From Limonium bicolor (taxonomy: Eukaryota; Streptophyta; Magnoliopsida; Caryophyllales; Plumbaginaceae), in NCBI GenBank assembly GCA_023374045.1, contig CM041778.1:404734438-404798437 (forward strand): a DNA stretch of 64,000 bases, given 5' to 3'. The position numbers and the translations under genes are program-made. Shown here piece after piece: positions 57,920 to 64,000 of the stretch. The notes under the pieces were generated by a model that worked only from the letters and a program-made list of their open reading frames with translations, had not been told where the DNA came from and ran no database searches. Position 1 is the stretch's first letter. Every line of letters begins with the position of its first letter.

Positions 57920-58560
57920 CAATATGCTGCTACACTGTTTGTTTCATAGGGAATATGAAGGGAAGGGAAAAGAAAAATGGGACTCGCTCCCTTCCCTTCA
58001 ATTGTTTGAATAGAAAAACACTCTGGTAAGGGAATTCATTCCCCAGTATTCCCCCGCGTCACTACATTTTCATTCCCGTGCTATACTTACGGGAATGACA
58101 AGTTTGTTTTTTTCCCCTACCATAAGGCTAGCGCATGTGATGTTGCTGTTTTTTCTTTTGTGATAATGATGTTGTTAATATAATTATTTGTTCTTTCTTC
58201 GTAAATTTGCTATAATATATAACTAAATTGTCATTTAAATTTCCAAAAAAAAATAATTTGTCATTGATAAATTATTTTTGGTGTGGTCCTGATTAATATG
58301 TTAAATTATTTTTAAAGTGTTATAGTATCTTAACATAAATATGGATTACCAAATTATTTAATAATCTTTAATTTTTAATTTAATGTACATTTATTATATT
58401 AATAAAATGTAAAAATTTAAAGATTTTCTTATAGTATTTTTTATTCCCTTCCCTATACATAACCAAACAGCATACATATTTTCCCATTCCCTTTCTCATT
58501 CTCCTCGTTTTCCCTCTCCCATTCCCTTATTATATCCAAACATTATGATTTGAAACTTGA
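57920..58560. mobile_element. MITE-like element rich in GGGAA/TTCCC
   Basis: TGTTTGTTTCATAGGGAAT near 57936 and, inverted at the right, ATTCCCTTATTATATCC followed by AAACA near 58525 look like degenerate terminal inverted repeats. Both ends contain clusters of GGGAAGGGAA or TTCCCTTCCC. The centre is very AT-rich and has no gene. Boundaries and superfamily are uncertain. Confidence 0.45.
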
Positions 58561-58834
58561 ACTTTAAACTACATTTGTATTCTATTTAGTCCGCAAGTTA
58601 ACACCCCGCAAGGTGGGCCAAACCGACGTTGAACTAGATGTGGCAATCAGATTTAAATGTTTTGGGTTCGGTTTGGTTATTTTAAGAGTCAAACAATATT
58701 CCAAGACAGCGATATTTAGATATAATATTATAATTTTGATACATATTTCCATAACCAGTCACATGCAGTTGACTCATCCCCAAAAAATTAGCAATTTCCA
58801 TTTACGTCACACACTCATGGGATAACTTAAATTT

Positions 58835-58928
58835 TTTATAATTTGCTGCTGCTACTGTTGCTTTAAAATGACTTTTTTAATATTTTAACACCAGACACAT
58901 CATGTGTAATTAAAATGTCTGCTCAAAC
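58835..58928 (+). repeat. Direct repeat copy 1 (partner 59404-59494)
   Basis: TTGCTGCTGCTACTGT, then TTTAATATTTTA, then AAAATGTCTGCTCAAAC recur about 570 bp later in the same order and orientation. Confidence 0.8.
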
Positions 58929-58934
58929 CCTGGC

Positions 58935-59145
58935 TCTGGAGGATGTTTCGGGTACGTGCATCACAGGACGGGCAAGTAGCTTAATGTGTTCGGTGGGGTA
59001 TCCTTAACAGGGGTATAGAATTTTATATTTTGCCGAAGAAATAAAGACCTGATGTATGCAAATTTCGTGAGTTGATCATAATTTGGCATGACCGCTTATT
59101 AGATTTTCATGACAAGATGTGGTAAAACTTGACTATCAGTTTTTA
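58935..59145 (-). repeat. Satellite monomer in inverted orientation
   Basis: On the minus strand the words ACCACATCTTGTCATGAAAA, GCGGTCATGCCAAA, CAACTCACGAAATTTGCA, CATCAGGTC, TTCTATACCCCTG and CCCGTCCTGTGATGCA occur in the same order as in the 230-bp monomers around the Ulp1 locus. It is a single diverged copy, placed between the two direct repeats. Confidence 0.8.
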
Positions 59146-59403
59146 CCTTCTTTTTTTGTTGTTGTTCCAACCAAGGGCCATCAGGCCTTTGTAATATGAT
59201 CTCGAATGGGCAAAGAATCTCACCAAAACACAAAACCAGGATCCCACCTAAGTCATACTCGGGATTATCTATCAGCACCTTGTTACTGGATGTAGCGGTA
59301 AAATAACATTTTGCCTGATTAATTGACTATCAGATTCCTTACATGCATAGAACAGTGGGTCAGAATGATAATTAAAGGGAGACTCCTCATCAGACAACTC
59401 ATT

Positions 59404-59494
59404 TTTATAATTTTGCTGCTGCTACTGTCGCTTTAAATGACATTTTTTAATATTTTACATCACACACATCACGTATTTAAAATGTCTGCTCAAA
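59404..59494 (+). repeat. Direct repeat copy 2 (partner 58835-58928)
   Basis: TTGCTGCTGCTACTGTCGC through AAAATGTCTGCTCAAAC. See the first copy. Confidence 0.8.
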
Positions 59495-61190
59495 CATGTT
59501 TTCAACTTCTTCATTACAGATAAACTTTTAAAAAAATGAACATCTGCTACAAAAGCATCAAACAGAGGAATAGTCTACATATTAACTTTGATGTTTAAAG
59601 TATGTTGAAAAACCCTTATACTCTAACTAGATTAAAATATAAAAAGTACGACGCCTTAAGAATATCTAGCATTCTGAAATCTATAACTAATTGATTCCAT
59701 CAAAATGGAGAAATTGTCCACCTCGCTTCATCCAACTACCCCAATAGTTTTGTCTGTGAAGAACCTTCAATGTTCTTTGCACCACTTTAAGCAATGAGTA
59801 CATAGTTATGCTATCAGAGAATAATGAAAAAATTTAGAGTCAGTAGCAGCAACAACTTAAAAGTGTAGCAGCAACTTCATACTGAATAACAGCAACAAAC
59901 AACTTAAAACAGTAGCAACTTCGAAGCAGCTACAATCAATACAGCATGGAAAAATGAGGTTAATTGTAAAATCCTGCTCCATCATTTTCAAAATGTGATG
60001 CATTTAAGGCTATTGATGAAGTTTTGTCCCTACAAATGACAGAACACACATGGCTGAAGTGATGAAATGGAAAAGAATGAGCAACCCAACATGCAGCTAA
60101 GTGATTTCTGATGCTGAAAATGTTAATTTCACAAAAAAAAATATATCAGAGCAGCAGACGCTATGTTTCAATATTCAATTCCACCGCAAAAGTTGCAAGA
60201 ATGAGCACCCCAAGCCGCCAACTAAGACCAACCACCAGCCCCTCTGTTTTCGAAAGAGAAACCCCAACCAAGGGAAATAATTACAAGCAGCACCAACTTA
60301 AGTACAACAAGGGGTTAGACAATGAAGCAGCATCACTTATATAAGCAGCAACAACTTTATTGAGAAACTGATGATACAGGATTACACAATGAAGCCACGA
60401 CAACATCAACTTTATATTGGGAAGACCACACAGTTTCCTGCTACACTAATATAAGCATCATGGAGGTAAAAGATACAGGCATAGGTTTTCATCAGTTGGA
60501 AAGAAAACAAGAATTATTGGAAAAAAAACTTGTTTATCTTCAAAAGTAAAGAAAGACGGATGTATGGCAAATACTAGTAGCGAACAAGAAATGACATCAC
60601 TGAAGCAGTGAAGCAGAATGTATTAGACAATGAAGCAGCAGTGAAGCAGCAGCAGCATGAAATAACAACAACAATCACACCAAACACCAGCAATTCAATT
60701 CAAGGGCAGCAAGTACATTAAGCAATTCAAGGTAATAAATACCTTCATTTCAATACAAACTAAAAAGTGGAGGACAGAAATTTCTTACCTTGGCCAACTC
60801 CTCCATTCGAAGCAACTGATTTATGTATCGCTTATCCACTGAAAACCAAACGCAACCCGAACCAATCCAGTGTGACCCGAATAAATATATCCATTGTGAC
60901 CGGAAAGAATATATCGCATTAACTATGGGAGACAATGAAAATAAAACGGTTAGTCATTACTTAATAAGCGGCGTACGTATAAAAAAGTATTAACAAACTT
61001 ATATACAAGACTATTAATTTAAATATACCCAAAATATTACATTATAAGATTTAAAGGTAATTAATTATCATGCATCTTCATTAATCGCATAAGTAATGAT
61101 AATTGATGATAATGCGTTACTAATCAATGATAGATTCATAAGAACCAAACATTTTTTTTTATTTAGATCCCATTCTTCGGTGATTCGTAT
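59495..61190. other. AGC/AAC-rich low-complexity stretch, no firm gene
   Basis: Clusters of AGCAGCAACAAC-like words occur at 59840-59940, 60180-60360 and 60600-60690. On the minus strand, DKRYINQLLRMEELAK (about 60839-60790) stands between a possible acceptor and a GTAAG donor and could be a lone exon, but I see no partner exons. AT-rich sequence follows. Confidence 0.35.
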
Positions 61191-61194
61191 CATT

Positions 61195-61860
61195 CTTGTA
61201 TGACCTTGTAGTCATAAAAATCTACTATGTGGTCGTACCAAAGTGTGATCTAGGCACGTTGTGCACTTGATGTTCGTTATTTGTACTTAATACATGTATT
61301 TTTAAATACTCTATTATATATATGATATATTATATATTATATAGTATCGAAATAACATTAGCTAGCTAAATACAAATAAATATGACGTATGAATTATTTC
61401 TTTTACAATATTTACCACAGATATGATACCCCAACGAGTTTTAAAAATGATTTGTCGTATAGGCTTACTACTCTCTCAAGCTTTTAATACATGAGTAAAA
61501 GCGGAGGTCTTCCACCCCAATATCATAATAATGTACTCTCTGGTGACACCAAAGCATGATCTAGTAACGTGTCACTCATCAGTTCCAGTTTTTTTGGCCG
61601 ACATACAGAATTCTATATACTGTCTAGAGCTACCCGACCGACCGGACAGTGAGAGCTACTTTCCCGTCATGTCATGCAGCTACCCGAAATCTATATTTTT
61701 TGCCTAACCCTCTCCATGCTTGACTTAAAGTCGAAGTGTATCAACATCTAGTCATAGAAATCTACTTTGTTGTCATACAAAAGTGTGATCCAGTCACGTT
61801 GTGCATCGTTATTGGTACTTAAATACAAATATTTATAATTATTCTGTTATTCAAAGCATA
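61195..61860 (+). repeat. Diverged copy of the 515-bp satellite unit
   Basis: The order GTAGTCATAAAAATCTAC, ACCAAAGTGTGATCTAG, CGTTATTTGTACTTAA, GCGGAGGTCTTCCACC, GAATTCTATA, GAGCTACCCGACCG, CAGCTACCCGAA matches the array at 51318-54560 in the same orientation, with more substitutions and gaps. It ends in a second partial start of the insert near 61800. Confidence 0.88.
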
Positions 61861-61869
61861 CCTAATAGC

Positions 61870-62815
61870 TACTTTCACGAGATACCCCTGAGGTTTAAGT
61901 GAATTTCACGAGATACCCCCGAGGTTTCATTTTCATTATGACCCCTGATGTTTCACTTTTTTTCATGATATTCCCCTGAGGTATCATTTTCATTACGATA
62001 TGCCCCCGAGGTTTCAATTTTTTTACGAGATGCCCCTCAGTACAGATTCTAATATATTATATTTTTCGTATCCTAGTTTTACCCTTTGGACCAATATGTC
62101 CCGCAATAACCCACGGGTTTATGGTCAAATTTTAAAAAAAATTAAAATATGAACAAAATGCACATAAAAATTAAAGAACAATTAAAATTTTAATTCAATT
62201 TAAAAACATAAATAAAAGTATAAAAATTAGAATCATAAAAAGTTTAAAATAAATAGAAATGACTAAACAACAAAAAATCTATTTGAAAAACTTATATTGT
62301 TACATAATTTAAAAAATATTATAGTGATGGCTTAAAATCGTAAATTATTTATAAAAATTATGTTAAATACAAGAAATCATTAAACAATTTATTAAATATA
62401 GTATGAGTTTATTAACAAATATATTATTCGATATCAATAATCACAGAGAAATAATCATATTTTATGGTTTGTATACTTTATTTTCTAATTTAAAATGATG
62501 ATTTTTTCTATGTACTATATGAAACTACTGCTTTTATATTCTTCTATTCTTCAATTATTGTTATACAGCTTTCATATTTGTAACAAATATCTAGTAACTT
62601 CCTAACAAGTTAGGATACAAAAAATATAATATATCAGAATCTGACTGAGGGGCATCTCGTAAATAAATTGAAACCTCACGGTATATCGTAATGAAAATGA
62701 TATCTCAGGGGTATTTCAAAAAAAATGAAACCTCGGGGTATCTCATAATAAAACGAAACCTCGGGGGTATCTCGTAAATTCACTTAAACAGTGGGGGTAT
62801 ATCGTGAAATTTTCC
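61870..62815. mobile_element. Foldback element with tandem subrepeats in its arms
   Basis: Left arm (61870-62095) has about five copies of a phrase like CACGAGATACCCCCGAGG plus TTTCATTTTCATTA; the right arm (about 62610-62815) has the same phrases inverted (CCTCGGGGGTATCTCGTA). Words TTCTAATATATTATATTTT and TATAATATATCAGAATC mark the inner ends of the arms. The centre is AT-rich with no gene. No unambiguous target duplication was found. Confidence 0.78.
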
Positions 62816-62869
62816 AATAATAAATATCACAAATGTTGACCTATTGACCTCCCTTGACCAAAGAGACAT

Positions 62870-63935
62870 GTTCTTTACCCCTCTCATTAGGTTGACTCCA
62901 GTAAATGGGTTCACTTATTCGATACTCTTCCTAGTTCCTATTCCTCACTCTCGATAGCTTCGTCTTCGTTGGTTCGGATCCCTAATCTATCTCGACCGTG
63001 TGTCTAAGGTAACGAAAACATGATTTCCTTTGCAACGATCCACGGCGCTGTTGTCGCTGCTCTATTCTGTCGTCAATCTAGGGTTCGAAACTTGATTTTT
63101 TGTCCGCTTTTGAATCCCAGTATCGCCGCTGTAATCTGTACCCGATTTAGGGTTCTGTTTTTCAACTCATTCTTCTTCGTAAACGATTCTGTGTGGTTAT
63201 GAATTTAGGGATTACTACCCTTGTCTGCGTTTTCAGGGTTCGCACGCGATTTAGTCCCGTTTATCTGGTTTATTGACGTCATGAACTACATTTGGGGAAT
63301 TTTTATGGACAGTCCAAGACCCTGGATTAAGGGTTCTGGGATTTGGCAATTTCCCTGCGATTATGTCACGTCGTTGCTCTGTTGTTTGGCTTTGATGGTC
63401 GGCTCTCCTCCCCTGTCTTATTCACGTTCCATATTACGGTATCTGTTTATGGGAACAAAAATTGTTTGGGAAACTTACCAAAACCTGCTGTATCCACTGG
63501 CTACCTGGAATATCTGCTGCTTACCGGAACATTTGTTGTTCTATGCTTTTTGTCTGGCTGAAATAGATTGAAATATTCATCTGTTATCTGCTTTTTTTTT
63601 TTTTTTTTTTGATAATTTTATCTGCTTCTGTTATACGAAGCAGCTATTGGTTCTGTATGCAAGTTCTGAATATGTTTATCAATGGTGTTGTTTTGCTAAA
63701 TGCCCTCTTATGTGTGGTTACGACTTTATGTGTACTTATCCGTGTAGAAGCCGCCGTTCATGTAATTGCTCCGCTTGAATGCGTTGAAGCGGTTTATGAT
63801 AGGGTTGCTCCATAGATACGACATGTAAACTATTTTAACAACCACTTTTTGTAGCAATGACGATGGCCATATACACCAATCTGAGCTCACTTATGATATA
63901 CTTAAGTTTGCGTTTCTGTTTGATTTTCCATGCAG
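62870..63935 (+). promoter_or_regulatory. Probable promoter, 5' untranslated exon and first intron of an edge gene
   Basis: C/T-rich sequence from about 62920 ends in GTCTAAG followed by GTAACG at 63009, a plausible splice donor. The next acceptor is TTTTCCATGCAG ending at 63935, just before an ATG. The interval between has intron-like composition (T-rich, with a T-run at 63592-63610). Open frames within it have no recognisable domain. Confidence 0.45.
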
Positions 63936-63936
63936 A

Positions 63937-64000
63937 ATGTCGTCATGTAGTGGGCACAATTTCAACACAACACCTACCAAGGATTTGAAATGCCACTGCA
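63937..64000 (+). CDS. N-terminus of an unidentified gene, possibly a GRF-type zinc finger, cut by the window edge
   Basis: The reading begins MSSCSGHNFNTTPTKDLKCHC and runs off the window. A short serine-rich start followed by a Cys-His-Cys group resembles plant GRF zinc-finger proteins, but 21 residues are too few for a firm call. The start was chosen because it follows a good splice acceptor by one base. Confidence 0.3.
   Translation, partial: MSSCSGHNFNTTPTKDLKCHC

Noticed and set aside
59150..59300. Possible minus-strand SINE ending in AACAACAAC
   Set aside because: Promoter boxes and flanking duplication are not convincing.
63592..63625. T-run flanked by TTATCTGCTT on both sides as a retroposon insertion
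   Set aside because: Nothing but T lies between the two copies; it is more likely a homopolymer with slippage.

Overview
This is nuclear DNA from a flowering plant, most likely a eudicot. The evidence is a 20-exon gene for bacterial-type phosphoenolpyruvate carboxylase with GT-AG introns, plant-specific Athila and Copia retrotransposons, a Stowaway MITE and a Ulp1-like protease relative of the kind common in plant genomes. I cannot name the species. Transposable elements and satellites fill most of the window.

Left part (1-30 kb) is a stack of insertions. A tandem-repeat-rich sequence, probably the 3' part of a Tat-like Ty3 element (about 1-2 kb, resuming at 12.7-15.0 kb), was split by a nearly complete Athila element (2007-12662, target duplication CACAC, intact pol but stops in gag). 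A hairpin element (15261-19813) was split by a shrunken Athila-type element that kept both LTRs but no genes (15301-19429, duplication ATAAT). Next come a 5'-truncated LINE with a 17-bp duplication (20105-20959), an old Ale-sized Copia element full of stops (21106-25880, duplication TAGCT) and a decayed minus-strand CCHC gene near 28.4 kb.

Middle (30.3-36.4 kb, minus strand) holds the one clear cellular gene, bacterial-type PEP carboxylase (PPC4 type). I could place all 20 coding exons; exon 5 lacks one base, which breaks the frame. A Stowaway MITE (36855-37089) lies about 400 bp upstream of its start codon.

Right part (39-64 kb) is the most unusual. A foldback of about 5 kb (39033-44066) has arms of roughly 2 kb built from internal repeats; a hAT-like element sits in only one arm and a tRNA-type SINE sits near the centre. 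After it comes a Ulp1/C48 cysteine protease pseudogene (about 46.8-50.1 kb) with a recognisable His-Asp-Gln-Cys set, followed by an RNase H-like fragment. Both are bracketed by the same family of about 230-bp repeats, which downstream expands into a tandem array of 513-518 bp units (51.3-54.6 kb), with further copies at 58.9 kb (inverted) and 61.2-61.9 kb. Another foldback with tandem subrepeats (61.9-62.8 kb) precedes what looks like the 5' end of a new plus-strand gene running off the window.

The genes do not form a pathway. Apart from the PEP carboxylase gene and possibly the gene at the right edge, everything recognisable is mobile or derived from mobile DNA.
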